64,000 nt of DNA from CAWGXG01 sp963826505 (GCA_963826505.1 CAWGXG010000002.1:1-64000), one strand, 5' to 3'; counted from the stretch's first letter, positions 51,771 to 61,482 are shown. Notes: a model not told the origin generated them from the letters alone. A program made the numbers and translations.

Positions 51771-52630
51771 AGGAAGGCTCGGGCCAACACCGCGCCCCAC
51801 CAGGACGCGAATACGACGGCTGCTTGCCAGTCTTCGAGGAAGGTTACCGCCGCCAGCCACAGGCCGAACAGCGACGACAAAGCGGCGTAGGGAGACAGAA
51901 ACGGCGAGGCTGCGATCAGAAAGCGCTCGTCGCGGCGCTGAAGGCCCACCGTCACCAGCAGGATTCCGGCGGGCACCTGGAACGGCCACAGCCCCTTCCA
52001 CAGGTTATGCGACTCGTCCATGAACGGCGTGGGCTGGTTGAGCAGATCGCGCGGCCACAGGCCGAAGATCAGCAGGGTCACGCCGAACGCGATCGCCAGA
52101 ATCACTGCCGCGCGTAACCATAGGCGCGGCGGAGTGCCCACCGCCAGCGCGATCGCGACCTGGGGCTTGGTCAGAGCGACCAGCGGCCACCATGCGGCAG
52201 GCAGCAGCGCGCCCGCGATCACCAGCGCGTCGATCTGTCCGTGCAAGAGTACGTATAACATCGAGGGCGAGAGCAGTACGCACAGCGGTTTGATGATGCC
52301 TGCCTTGCCGCCGGTCCAGGCACGCAGCAGCGCCAGCGTCGCCATTAGCGAGGACGCGCACAGCATCGCCCAACCGAGTTTGCGCGGCAGTGGAGACACC
52401 GCCGCCAACAGTAGCGCAAACCAGGGCGGGTTATTATAGTAGCCGTACGTAATCGGCGTGCCGTAGATCGCCTCACCTGCGAGCACGCGCTTGCCGGTGT
52501 GGTAATAGATGTTCCAATCGTCGCCGGACCAGGGTGTCAGCACGAACAACGCCACCAGGGCGACGAACATGCCCGCGATTACAAGGGCGGTTTGCGTGGG
52601 TTGGGGTCGGGTGCGTGTCAGAGTGTGCAT
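51767..52630 (-). CDS. GT87-like (DUF2029) polytopic mannosyltransferase-type membrane protein
   Basis: 287 residues from the ATG at 52630; the longer upstream frame crosses repeat sequence and is not coding. About eight membrane helices. The first loop carries SGDDWNIYYHTGKRVLAGEAIYGTPITYGYYNNPPWFALLLA, a GT-C fold pattern with acidic residues after the first helix; HGQIDALVIAG and LALTKPQVAIAL-like segments follow. GT87 enzymes transfer mannose or arabinose from polyprenyl-phosphate sugars outside the membrane. It is shorter than typical members (about 400), so some helices may be missing. The stop overlaps the next start by four bases. Confidence 0.75.
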   Translation of the reverse strand: MHTLTRTRPQPTQTALVIAGMFVALVALFVLTPWSGDDWNIYYHTGKRVLAGEAIYGTPITYGYYNNPPWFALLLAAVSPLPRKLGWAMLCASSLMATLALLRAWTGGKAGIIKPLCVLLSPSMLYVLLHGQIDALVIAGALLPAAWWPLVALTKPQVAIALAVGTPPRLWLRAAVILAIAFGVTLLIFGLWPRDLLNQPTPFMDESHNLWKGLWPFQVPAGILLVTVGLQRRDERFLIAASPFLSPYAALSSLFGLWLAAVTFLEDWQAAVVFASWWGAVLARAFL

Positions 52631-52692
52631 GCCCCCAAGTGTAAATGAGAATGCGCCACCCGGCGAGAATTTGGGAGCGCAAAAAGCATCAT

Positions 52693-52817
52693 CGCAGCGG
52701 TCGCCGAGAGCGCAGAGAAGAACCTGAGGAAATCCCCAATCCCCCGCGCGACCGAAGTCCTTCTCCGCTGCGCGGGGAGGGATAGGGAGGGGCAAAAATT
52801 CCGCGTCTTCCGTGGTT
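52693..52817. repeat. Nested repeats: family B inside family A
   Basis: Family A arms GCAGCGGTCGCCGAGAGCGC (from 52693) and CCGCGTCTTCCGTGG (52800-52814) flank a family B copy (52728-52795: AAATCCCCAATCCCCC, TCCTTCTCCGCTGCGCGGGGAGG, GGGAGGGGCAAAAA). One family appears to have inserted into the other. Confidence 0.55.
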
Positions 52818-52871
52818 AGAAACGCTTTATCTATTTCAGTTTTTTGGGAGTGATCAAGGAGATCGCAGTCC

Positions 52872-54379
52872 GTGGAAAACAAGCTGAAGGAACTGAAAAC
52901 CCGCGTTACCGAGGTCAACGATCTTGAGTCGGCGGCGGGCGTGCTGTATTGGGACCAGTCGACCTATATGCCGCGGGGCGGCGCGGCGGCGCGCGGTCGC
53001 CAGTTGTCCACGCTCGACCGCCTGGCCCACGAGAAATTCACCGATCCAGCGCTGGGCCGCTTGCTCGACGCCCTGCGCCCCTACGAAGAAAGCCTGCCCT
53101 ACGATCACGACGACGCGGCCCTGATCCGCGTCACGCGGCGCGTTGTACGAGCGCGAGGTCCGCATCCCCACCAACCTGACCGCCGAGATCACCGAGCACG
53201 CCGCCGAATCCTATCAGGTGTGGACCGAAGCGCGCCCGGCCAACGACTTCAAGCGCGTGCAGCCCTACCTGGAAAAAACGCTTGATCTCAGCCGCCAGAC
53301 GGCGGAATGCTTCCCCGGCTACGAGCACATCGCCGATCCGCTGATCGACTTCAGCGATTACGGCATGAAGGCCAGCAGCGTGCGCGCCGTCTTCGCGGAA
53401 CTGCGCGATCAACTGGTGCCGATCGTGCAGGCCATCACTGCCCAGCCGCCCGCGGATGATTCCTGCCTGCGCCTGCATTACCCCGAAGCCGGACAGCTAG
53501 CCTTCGGACTGGACGTGATCCGCCAGTTTGGCTACGACTTCGAGCGCGGGCGGCAGGACAAGACGCATCACCCGTTCGAGATCCGGTTCGCGAGCGGCGA
53601 CGTGCGCATCACGACGCGCGTCAAGGAGGATTATCTGGGCGAGTGCATGTTCAGCACCATGCACGAATCCGGGCATGCCATGTACGAGCAGGGCGTCGAT
53701 CCCGCCTATGATGGGACGCCGTTAGGGCGCGGGGCGTCGTCGGGCGTGCACGAGAGCCAGTCGCGCCTGTGGGAAAACGTTGTCGGGCGCAGCCGGACCT
53801 TTTGGGAGCATTTCTACCCCAGCCTGCAAGCGGCCTTCCCGGACCAGCTTAACGCCGTGTCGCTGGACACTTTCTACCGCGCGATTAACAAGGTCGAGCG
53901 CTCGCTGATCCGCACCGACGCCGACGAGGTCACCTATAATCTGCACGTCATGCTGCGCTTTGATCTGGAGCTGCAAATGCTGGAAGGCAAGCTCGCGATC
54001 GCCGATCTGCCGGACGCGTGGATGGCGCGCTTCCAGTCCGATTTCGGGATCACCCCGCCCGATCACCGCGATGGCGTGCTGCAAGATGTCCATTGGTACA
54101 GCGGGCGAATCGGCGGTGTGTTCCAGGGTTACACGCTTGGGCAACATTCTCGGCGCGCAATTTTACGACGCCGCCCTCCGCGCGAATCCGGCGATTCCCG
54201 ATCAGGTCGGACGGGGCGAGTTCGTTCCGCTGCACGACTGGCTGACGGACAACATCTACAAGCACGGGCGGAAGTTCACGGCCGCTGAGCTGGTCGAACG
54301 CGTGACCGGCCAGCCGCTGACGATCGCGCCCTATATGCGCTATTTGCGCACCAAGTACGGGGAACTCTACGCGCTGTAA
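52872..54379 (+). CDS. M32 carboxypeptidase (Taq-type), with two frameshifts
   Basis: GTG start with AAGGAG upstream; about 500 residues once two breaks are repaired, the normal M32 length. Frame 1 runs to LIRVTRR. Frame 2 (LYEREVRIPTNLTAEITEHAAESY onward) holds the zinc motif STMHESGHAMYEQG, the SGVHESQSRLWENVVGRS motif and the IRTDADEVTYNLHVMLRF motif that defines M32. Frame 3 gives the C-terminus (NILGAQFYDAALRANP to YGELYAL). The breaks are one extra base in 53139-53143 and one extra G in the GGG at 54139-54141. It removes C-terminal amino acids from peptides in the cytoplasm. All motifs are intact, which favours sequence error over true decay. Confidence 0.9.
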
Positions 54380-54386
54380 AGCGAAC

Positions 54387-54420
54387 GGCCTCACCTCCAC
54401 GGCGGGGGTGAGGCCGGTTT
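54387..54420. terminator. Bidirectional hairpin terminator
   Basis: GGCCTCACC (54387-54395) and GGTGAGGCC (54407-54415) form a perfect 9-bp stem with an 11-base loop, followed by GGTTT on the plus strand. It lies between the convergent M32 and rsgA genes. Confidence 0.65.
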
Positions 54421-54443
54421 CTCTCCGGTAATGCTTTTAGCTC

Positions 54444-55400
54444 TTAATACACATACTCATCTTCGAGCGCTTCGCGCAGACGCAAATAGCTGTCGTAGCG
54501 CTCGATGCTGATCTCGCCCGCTTCCACCGCCGCGACGACCGCGCAGTCCGGTTCGTGCGTGTGCGTGCAGTCCTGGAACTTGCAGTCCGACACGCGCTTG
54601 CCGATTTCGACGTAATAACCATCCAGCTCGTGCGGCTCGACGTTCCAGGGCGCGATTGAGCGAATCCCCGGCGTGTCGGCCACGTAGCCACCCCCGGCGA
54701 CCGGGATCAGCTCGCTGACGCGGGTCGTGTGGCGGCCCTTGCTAGTAGACTGGCTGATCTCGGCCACGCGGCGGCCCAGTTCGGGGTCAATGGTGTTGAG
54801 GAGACTCGTTTTCCCCACGCCGGACGGCCCGGTGAAGACCGTGATCTTGCCGATCAGCGCGTCGTGCAGCTCTTGAATCCCGGCGCGCAGCTTGGCGCTG
54901 ACGTAGATCAGCGTGTAGCCGATGTCCTCGTAGACGCTGAAGGTCTCCACGGTTGGATCGGGATCGTCGGCCACGAGATCGATCTTATTCACGCAGACGC
55001 AGATATTAGGAATTTCAGCTTTTTCCGCCGCGACGATGAAACGGTCCAACATCCGCACATGAGGTTCGGGTTGCGCGGCGGCGAAGACGAATATCGCCTG
55101 GTCGGGATTGGCGATGATCAGGCGCTCGCGTTCCGCTGACGTGCCGACCGCCGAATGCGGATTCACGCGCGAAAGGACGCGCTGGCGCGGGCTGACCGCG
55201 ACGATCACACCGCCGATCTGATCGGCATCGTTGGGGACGCGATCCACCGTCACGCGGTCGCCAATGACGACGATATCGGATTCTTTTAGTTCTTCTTTGA
55301 GCTTGCCGCGAAGTTGGCAGACGATCGGACCTTCGGGGGTTTGAACGGTGAAAAAGCCGCTCTGGGTGCGGGTGACAAGACCGGTCAACTGTTCACTCAA
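54444..55400 (-). CDS. rsgA: Ribosome small-subunit-dependent GTPase A
   Basis: 318 residues. An N-terminal OB fold (LVTRTQSGFFTVQTPEGPIVCQLRGKLK) precedes a circularly permuted GTPase with motif order G4 VNKIDL, G5 VSAK, G1 GPSGVGKTSLLN, G2 and G3 DTPG. The C-terminal zinc site is CKFQDCTHTHEPDC. This order and the zinc knuckle are diagnostic of RsgA (YjeQ), which checks late 30S ribosome assembly using GTP. It is convergent with the M32 gene. A family A repeat sits upstream, between it and the next minus-strand genes. Confidence 0.95.
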   Translation of the reverse strand: MSEQLTGLVTRTQSGFFTVQTPEGPIVCQLRGKLKEELKESDIVVIGDRVTVDRVPNDADQIGGVIVAVSPRQRVLSRVNPHSAVGTSAERERLIIANPDQAIFVFAAAQPEPHVRMLDRFIVAAEKAEIPNICVCVNKIDLVADDPDPTVETFSVYEDIGYTLIYVSAKLRAGIQELHDALIGKITVFTGPSGVGKTSLLNTIDPELGRRVAEISQSTSKGRHTTRVSELIPVAGGGYVADTPGIRSIAPWNVEPHELDGYYVEIGKRVSDCKFQDCTHTHEPDCAVVAAVEAGEISIERYDSYLRLREALEDEYVY

Positions 55401-55487
55401 TGTGGGTTTCGCTGCTCCATTCGGTCACTTCTTACGCTGACTAAGCATAGCATGTGCGCCGCCGTCCTGCCAACGGCGGATAATTTG

Positions 55488-55591
55488 CCACAGAGCTACA
55501 CAGAGAAAATAAAGAGAGAAGACCACAGAGGTACAAATCTCAGGTTTTTCCCCTCGCTTTTTGCTCTGTGTTCTCCGTGGTCCGTTTTTTC
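55488..55591. repeat. Dispersed repeat, family A
   Basis: The left arm CCACAGAGCTACACAGAG and GACCACAGAGG and the right arm GCTCTGTGTTCTCCGTGG form an imperfect 100-base palindrome between the ABC-permease genes and rsgA. The T-rich run TCCGTTTTTTC follows the right arm. Confidence 0.7.
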
Positions 55592-55593
55592 TG

Positions 55594-56853
55594 TTACTCG
55601 TAGCGGAAATTGAACACGCCGAACGCAATAAACAGCGCCGTCATGCCGAGCAGCACGCCCAACATCGGCAGGATGTCCAGCAGGCCGCCGTTGTAGAACA
55701 TCAACTCCTGAAAGGCATCCATGCACCACGCGACCGGCGAGAAATGCCCGATCGTTTTCATGAGCGGCGGGACGATCTCCAGCGGCCACCACGCGCCCCC
55801 CAACGGCGACAGCGTCAGGCCCATCAGCAGGCTGATGCTTTGGCCTTGCGCCGACGTGCGGACCAGGGTCGCCAGAGCCAGCCCCAGCGCCGTCACGGTC
55901 AGGGCGTAGATCAACATGATCAGGACGATGCCGGGGACGTTGTCGCCCCACTGCACCCCCATCATCGCGCCGACTCCGACCAACACCGTGAAGTAAATCA
56001 TGGTGATGGCGTAGCGCCCCAGCAGCTTACCCGCGACGATCTGCCAGCGCCGGACCGGCAGCGTATACAGCCGCTGCAGCGTGCCCTGTTCGCGCTCGTA
56101 GAGCAGCACCGTCGCCGAGCCGAGTCCGCCCAGCAGGACGAACATGGCCGCGATGCCGGGGCCGCTCTGGTTGAACCCGGCGGTCGAGACGCGCGCCTTG
56201 GTGGCGCTCACCTCGACGCGGATCGGGCGCTCGTCCCAGGCGCTGTCCACCTGGGCGCGTACCGTGTCGAACGTGGCAGCGCGGTCCAGTGGCGCGGCGT
56301 CAAAAGTGGCGCTGGCCGTGCCGGTGACCAGCGACGCGATCGCGACCGAGCCATTCATGCGGCTGATCGCCGCGTCGATCTTTTGCAAGGCCAGCGTGGG
56401 CGCGCTGAGCGCTTCGCTGTTTTTGAACTGGACGGTGGTCGTGTTGCCCGCGCTCAACGCCTGGCCGAAACCCGCCGGTATCAGGATCACGCCGTAGCTG
56501 TCGGTGTCTTTCAGACGTTTGTCGGCGGTGTTGTTCCAATCGTCAGGCCGCGCGGCGAGATCGCTCGCCAGCCCGCAGCCTTTATCGGCCTCGCCCGCGT
56601 AGGGACACAGCCGGAACGAGTTGCTGCCGTCATCCAATTCGGCGCGCAAATCGGCGACGAATTGGGCCGAGAGCGCGCTGCCGTCGCCGTCGATCAGGTC
56701 GATCGTGATCGTGGGTGAGTTGTCGGCACCGCCCATTGCAATGCCGAGCAGCAGCATCATCACGGCGGGCATGAAGAGGTTGGCGACAAAGGTTGACCGG
56801 TCTTTGAACTCGACCAACATAGTGTTTAGGGCAAGCAAGAGGAGTTGTCGCAT
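55594..56853 (-). CDS. ABC-2 type exporter permease (second subunit)
   Basis: 420 residues from the ATG at 56853, which has GGAG 8 bases upstream and lies 11 bases after the stop of the first permease. One N-terminal helix, a large extracytoplasmic domain (about 45-210, with an ABC2_membrane_3-like LCPYAGEADKGCGLASDL segment carrying two Cys), then five helices with the coupling segment LYEREQGTLQRLYTLPVRRWQIVAGKLLGR. It probably pairs with the first permease and the ATPase gene to export a drug, lipid or polysaccharide. The apparent 860-residue fusion with the upstream gene is an artefact of a frameshift. Confidence 0.88.
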   Translation of the reverse strand: MRQLLLLALNTMLVEFKDRSTFVANLFMPAVMMLLLGIAMGGADNSPTITIDLIDGDGSALSAQFVADLRAELDDGSNSFRLCPYAGEADKGCGLASDLAARPDDWNNTADKRLKDTDSYGVILIPAGFGQALSAGNTTTVQFKNSEALSAPTLALQKIDAAISRMNGSVAIASLVTGTASATFDAAPLDRAATFDTVRAQVDSAWDERPIRVEVSATKARVSTAGFNQSGPGIAAMFVLLGGLGSATVLLYEREQGTLQRLYTLPVRRWQIVAGKLLGRYAITMIYFTVLVGVGAMMGVQWGDNVPGIVLIMLIYALTVTALGLALATLVRTSAQGQSISLLMGLTLSPLGGAWWPLEIVPPLMKTIGHFSPVAWCMDAFQELMFYNGGLLDILPMLGVLLGMTALFIAFGVFNFRYE

Positions 56854-56864
56854 CGCGGGTGCTC

Positions 56865-58176
56865 CTACATATCCAGGCGGCGGTTGAAGCGCCATAGGCT
56901 CACCACGAAAAAGACCCCGCCCATGATCACCAGGGCGAACAGCGAGCCGGCGATATCGCGCAGCGGGGCGGAACTCATAGGCCAGCCGGAAGAAACCGTC
57001 AATGCCCCAGTAGTTGAGCGTGATCTTGGGCAGCCATCTGACCAGGGACGGCAGGTTGTCGGTTGGGATGAACGAACCGCCCAACATCCCCAGCAGGAAC
57101 AGCGCAACCGAGGCAAAGGTCATGGCCTGTTCCGGCGTTTTTGCCAGCGCTGCGATCAGCAAGCCCAGGCTGGTCCCCGCGAAAACCACCGCCAGGATCA
57201 TCACGACCAGCCCGACCACGTTGGTGCCCCATACCGGATCGGTACGGCCCATCAAGGTGGCGATGATCGAGGTCGAGAGGATCAAGACCAGCATCTGGAT
57301 CACGCCCGTGCTAAACATCCCGACCAGTTTGCCGCCCAGGTAAAGCCAGCGCGGAGTCGGCGTGGTGACGATGCGCTGCAGCGTCCAGTGGCGCTGTTCT
57401 TCGAGGATGCTAGACGCCCCGGCGGCCATGGCGAATGTCATAAACAGGATCGCCATCGACGGTGCGAAATATTGCAGCGCGTCAAAAGACCGGGTCTTGC
57501 CTTGCAGATCGAGCTGTTGAAGCTGGATCGGCGCGGCCTGCGACAACGTCATAGCCTGTTCGCTGAACTGTGTCGTGGCTGCGTCGATCGCGGTTTGGTC
57601 GGCTCCGGTGTCCGCCCCGATCTGCGCGAGCGCCCCCGGTCCGATGCGCTGCGCCAGCAGCACGGTGTTCATGCCATTGGTGATGGCGTTGACGATGCTG
57701 CGCACAATGCTGGGGCCGATGCTCAGCCCGCTGTCGTAGAAGATCTGTACGCTCACCGGGTCAGAGCCGGTCAGGGCGTGCTGGGTGAAGTCGCTGTCTG
57801 GAATCGTGATGCTGGCCGCCAGCTTGCCGTCTTCGACCTTTTTCCGGGCGGATGCCGGATCGGTATAGAGCGTGCCGTCGATCAGATCGTGGATGGCCGC
57901 GTATTGGTCGTCGGTGGCGTAGTCGCCGGTGACGATGAAGGCGTTTTGCAGCGTCTTGCCCAGGTCCACGGGCAGCCCGCCGAGGGTTGTGCCCTGGTCG
58001 CGATTGACCATCCCAACCTTCACCGCGTCGATCGATACATCGCTGCCCGCGCCAAAGGCCAGCCCGATGATCAGACTGATCGCAACCGGCATGGCGAACA
58101 TATACAGCACGGCGTTGCGATCTTTGAAGGTCGTGTATAGATCTTTCCAGGCGATGATTTGCAGTTTAGCGAGCAT
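56865..58176 (-). CDS. ABC-2 type exporter permease (first subunit), one-base frameshift
   Basis: About 436 residues after repair. Architecture as in its neighbour: an N-terminal helix (AVLYMFAMPVAISLIIGLAF), a large outer domain (about 45-240) and five helices with SSILEEQRHWTLQRIVTTPTPRWLYLGGKLVG. In the printed frame, LAYEF is followed by RPAARYRR and translation continues into the next gene. Dropping one base of GGGG at 56965-56968 gives EFRPLRDIAGSLFALVIMGGVFFVVSLWRFNRRLDM and a stop at 56865. It lies 15 bases after the ATPase gene, forming a three-gene exporter operon. Confidence 0.88.
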
Positions 58177-58191
58177 AGCGTGCGCTCCTCA

Positions 58192-59202
58192 TCAATCGCG
58201 CAGCGCGCGCCCGGTTAGATGTAAGAAGACGGCTTCGAGCGTCGGCTCGTGGACATCCACGCTTTGCAGGCTCAGTCCCGCCTGGTTGATGATCTGGATC
58301 GCGTCGGGCAGCACGCTGCGCCCCTCGCGCGCCAGCATCCGCAGCTCGCTGGCGTCGCCGGGCGCGCCATTCTCACCGTTGGCCCCGTTGTGAGACTCGC
58401 TCGCCGCCATCGCGCAGTGATGCACGCCGTCAATCTGGCACAGGGCGTCGAGCACGTCCTGGGTGATGCCCGGCACCTTGAGAATCAGCGTATCCTCTTC
58501 GCCGACGGTGCGCGTCAGCTCCTCCTGCGTGCCCAGCGCGATGATCTCGCCGTGATCGATGATGCCGACCCGGTGCGACAGCTCTTGCGCTTCTTCCATG
58601 TAATGCGTGGTGTAGAGCACGGTCATGCCTTCGGCGTTGAGCGCCTTGACCGCGTCGAGGATATTGCGCCGCGACTGCGGATCGATCGCGACGGTGGGTT
58701 CATCCAGAAACAGCACCTGCGGGCGGTGCAGCAGCCCGATCCCAATGTTGACGCGGCGCTTCATGCCGCCGCTGTATTCCTGGACGGGATCGTCGGCGCG
58801 ATCGGTCAGCTCGGTGAAGCTCAACACTTCGTCGATGCGCGCCTTGAGGTCACGCCCGCCCAGCCCGTACATCTTGCCGAAAAAGGTGAGATTCTGCCGT
58901 GCGGTCAGCGTAGGGTAAATCGCGAGCTCCTGCGGCACCACGCCGATCAACTGCTTGACCGCCAGCGGCTCGCGCGTGATCGAGTGTCCGCCCACCAACA
59001 CATCGCCGCCGGTAGGTGTCAGCAGCCCGCTCATCATGCTGATCGTGGTCGTTTTACCGGCCCCGTTGGGTCCCAACAGGCTGAAAATCTCGCCCTGGTA
59101 AATCTCGAATGAAATTCCCTTGACGGCGAACACGCCGTCTGGCGGGTTGAACTGTTTCTTCAGCCCACGAATGTCGATGATCGATGTCTCTGATGCGGCC
59201 AT
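58192..59202 (-). CDS. ABC exporter ATP-binding protein
   Basis: 336 residues from the ATG at 59202. Walker A is GPNGAGKTTT, the Q-loop VVPQE, the signature YSGGMKRRVN (Tyr in place of the usual Leu), Walker B VLFLDEPT and the switch His TTHYMEEA. The C-terminal 90 residues include a Gly/Asn/Glu-rich insertion (SESHNGANGENGAPGDASE) before VDVHEPTLEAVFLHLTGRALRD, the tail typical of DrrA/NatA-type exporters. It energises the two ABC-2 permeases encoded just downstream. The substrate is unknown. It is divergent from corA. Confidence 0.9.
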   Translation of the reverse strand: MAASETSIIDIRGLKKQFNPPDGVFAVKGISFEIYQGEIFSLLGPNGAGKTTTISMMSGLLTPTGGDVLVGGHSITREPLAVKQLIGVVPQELAIYPTLTARQNLTFFGKMYGLGGRDLKARIDEVLSFTELTDRADDPVQEYSGGMKRRVNIGIGLLHRPQVLFLDEPTVAIDPQSRRNILDAVKALNAEGMTVLYTTHYMEEAQELSHRVGIIDHGEIIALGTQEELTRTVGEEDTLILKVPGITQDVLDALCQIDGVHHCAMAASESHNGANGENGAPGDASELRMLAREGRSVLPDAIQIINQAGLSLQSVDVHEPTLEAVFLHLTGRALRD

Positions 59203-59321
59203 ACGCGCGGTGTCTCCATCTGCTTGTGCCGGGTTATCGTTCTGGACGTACCGACCCCGTGCCATTGTACCCCACAGGGCGGAGTTTGCCTGCATGCGCC
59301 CGACACGACATAATTACGCGC

Positions 59322-60239
59322 ATGGCTATACAGACGATTCAACACGGTCGCGTCACGTGGGGCAACGTGGTGCGGGTCACGCCGGAAGACATTCAGGCGC
59401 TGTGCACGAGTTATCCGCATTTTCACCCGTTGGACCTGGAAGACTTGCAGAGCCGCATCGAGCGCCCCAAGATTGACGAATATGACGATTACCTGTTCGT
59501 GGTGATGCAGTTCCCGCTGTGGGACCCCGTGCAGCGGGTCAGCCGTGCCGCCGAGGTGGACATGTTCGTCGGCAGCGGCTATTTCATCACCGTACATGAC
59601 GGCACGCTCAAGCCGCTGATGCACCTGTTCGAGCAGTGCGAAACCAAGCCCGAAGTCCGCGAGCAGGTGATGGGGCGCGGTGCGTCCAAGATCTTCTACT
59701 CGGTGATCGACCGGCTGGTCGATTACATCTTGCCGATCCTCTACAAAGTGGACGCCAATATCCGGCACGTGGAGGAGGAAATCTTCACGGAGGATTCGCG
59801 CCGCATCATGCAGGACCTGTCCTTTATCCGGCGCGACATCATCGCGCTGCGCCGTATCATCCGCCCGCAGATCGCCATCGTGGAGAACCTCGAAAAAGTG
59901 GATCGCCCCTTCATCCGTGAAGACCTTGACGTCTATTTCGGCGACATCCTCGACCACCTGATCAAAGCTTCCGACATCGTCGAAGATCACCTCGAAGTGA
60001 TGCGCGGTCTGTCCGACACGGCGACGACGCTGGTCAGCTACCGGCTGAACGAAGTCATGCAAATTCTGACGGTAATCACGGTGATCCTGATGCCGCTCGA
60101 ACTGCTGGCGGCCATGTACGGCATGAACATCAATTTACCCTTCCAGACGCATAATCTGGCCTTTGAATTTGTGATAGCGCTGATGTTTAGCATTGCAGTT
60201 GGGATGTTGGTCTATTTTCGCAAGCGGGGGTGGATGTGA
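59322..60239 (+). CDS. corA: CorA-family divalent-cation channel
   Basis: 305 residues from the ATG at 59322. A long N-terminal cytoplasmic alpha/beta domain and stalk helix (EEIFTEDSRRIMQDLSFIRRDIIALRRIIRPQ) is followed by two membrane helices with the signature YGMNI between them (GMN selectivity loop). The C-terminus is basic (YFRKRGWM), facing the cytoplasm. CorA admits magnesium, or cobalt and nickel, and closes when internal magnesium is high. The next reading frame starts 10 bases before its stop, so the two genes are coupled. Confidence 0.93.
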   Translation: MAIQTIQHGRVTWGNVVRVTPEDIQALCTSYPHFHPLDLEDLQSRIERPKIDEYDDYLFVVMQFPLWDPVQRVSRAAEVDMFVGSGYFITVHDGTLKPLMHLFEQCETKPEVREQVMGRGASKIFYSVIDRLVDYILPILYKVDANIRHVEEEIFTEDSRRIMQDLSFIRRDIIALRRIIRPQIAIVENLEKVDRPFIREDLDVYFGDILDHLIKASDIVEDHLEVMRGLSDTATTLVSYRLNEVMQILTVITVILMPLELLAAMYGMNINLPFQTHNLAFEFVIALMFSIAVGMLVYFRKRGWM

Positions 60240-61380
60240 CCGTAAACCTCACGCCTGCCGACTATATCCGGCGCACCCGAGACCTGCGCCACCTTGTGCA
60301 GCAGCTGCGAGGGGATTCGCTGCTGGCCATCGATACCGAGTCAAACAGCCTGTACGCCTATTATGAGCAGCGTGTGTCTGGTGCAGCTTTCCACGCGCGA
60401 AGCGCGACTACATCGTCGATCCCCTGGCGATGGACGACATCAGCCCGCTGGGTGAACTGCTGCGCCGATCCGGCGACCGAAATCATCTTTCACGCGGCGG
60501 AATACGACGTGATCACGCTCAAGCGCGATTATGGCTTCACGTTCGCCAACATCTTCGACACGATGCTGGCGGCGCGCATTTGCGGCTGGCCACAGACCGG
60601 CCTGGGCAATATCCTGGTGGATCAGTTCGACGTGCGTGGCCGAAAAGAAATACCAGCGCGCTGACTGGTCGCGCCGCCCCTTGGATCCCGAACAACTCCG
60701 TTATGCGCAGATGGATACGCACTATCTGCCAGCGCTGCGCGACCGGCTGCTCAACGAACTGGCCGGGCTGGGTCGCCTGGAAGAAGCGCGCGAATTGTTT
60801 TCCGCGCTGCCCGATCTGCCGCCCGCCGGTCATGTCTTCGACCCGGATGGCTTTTGGCGCATCAAGGCGGTGCGCGCGCTGCGCGCTGGTCAGATCGCCG
60901 TCGCGCGCGAGTTGTACCTGGCCCGCGATGATATCGCCCAGCGTCACGACTGGCCGCCTTTCAAGGTGTTCAGCGACCAGGTGTTGGCGCGGCTGGCGGC
61001 CCTGGCTCCGCGCCGCCCCGAAGACCTGGATGGGATGAAGGGCATCAGCCCGCGCCTGCTGACCCAGGAATCGCGGAGTACTGTTGGCGGCGGTGGCACG
61101 CGGACGCAAAGCCAAACCCCCGACTCCGCCGCGCCGCCGGACTCCGCCCGATCCTGACGTGCAGGCCCGCTACGATGCTGCTGCACGATTGGCGCAAACG
61201 GCGCGCGATCGAGCGCGGGGTCGAGTCCGATATTATCGCCTCGCGCGAAACCTTGTGGGCGCTGGCGCAGCACCCGCCGGTGTCACCGGAGGACTGGAAA
61301 ACGTGCCGGGCCTGGGTCCCTGGCGGCGCGCGACGTATGGCGCGGAGCTGCTGGAAATGCTCAAAGATGGCACTTCCTGA
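60230..61380 (+). pseudogene. rnd: RNase D-like 3'-5' exonuclease with HRDC domain, broken by about seven frameshifts
   Basis: Piecing frames together gives a near-complete protein of about 385 residues. The DEDD nuclease residues are in LLAIDTESNSLY, IIFHAAEYDVITLKRDYG and LRYAQMDTHYL, and a C-terminal HRDC domain ends VPGLGPWRRATYGAELLEMLKDGTS. Breaks lie near 60371-60378 (a GT lost from GTGTGT, or one extra base), 60403-60406, 60463-60467, 60634-60636, 61065-61083, 61177-61182 (extra bases) and 61298-61301 (one A lost). Between breaks coding is clean and motifs are intact. RNase D trims stable RNA 3' ends. Dense errors or very recent inactivation would both fit. It overlaps corA by 10 bases. 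Confidence 0.8.
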
Positions 61381-61439
61381 GCGGGGGTAAAACAGCCCTC
61401 GATGCGCCACGAAGTAGAGTAAGGGGTTTTGATGAAAAG

Positions 61440-61482
61440 TTCCTCCCCGCGTAGCGGAGAGGGATTTAGGGAGGGGCTAACT
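61440..61482. repeat. Dispersed repeat, family B
   Basis: TTCCTCCCCGCG, then AGCGGAGAGGG, ATTTAGGGAGGGGC. It sits between the RNase D-like gene and the MBL nuclease gene and matches the 30639 copy at GGGATTTAGGG. Confidence 0.55.

Noticed and set aside
55594..58176. A single 860-residue double ABC permease
   Set aside because: Removing one G from GGGG at 56965-56968 restores the natural C-terminus of the first permease, a stop at 56865, a ribosome site and an ATG for the second. Two genes explain the data better than a fusion.
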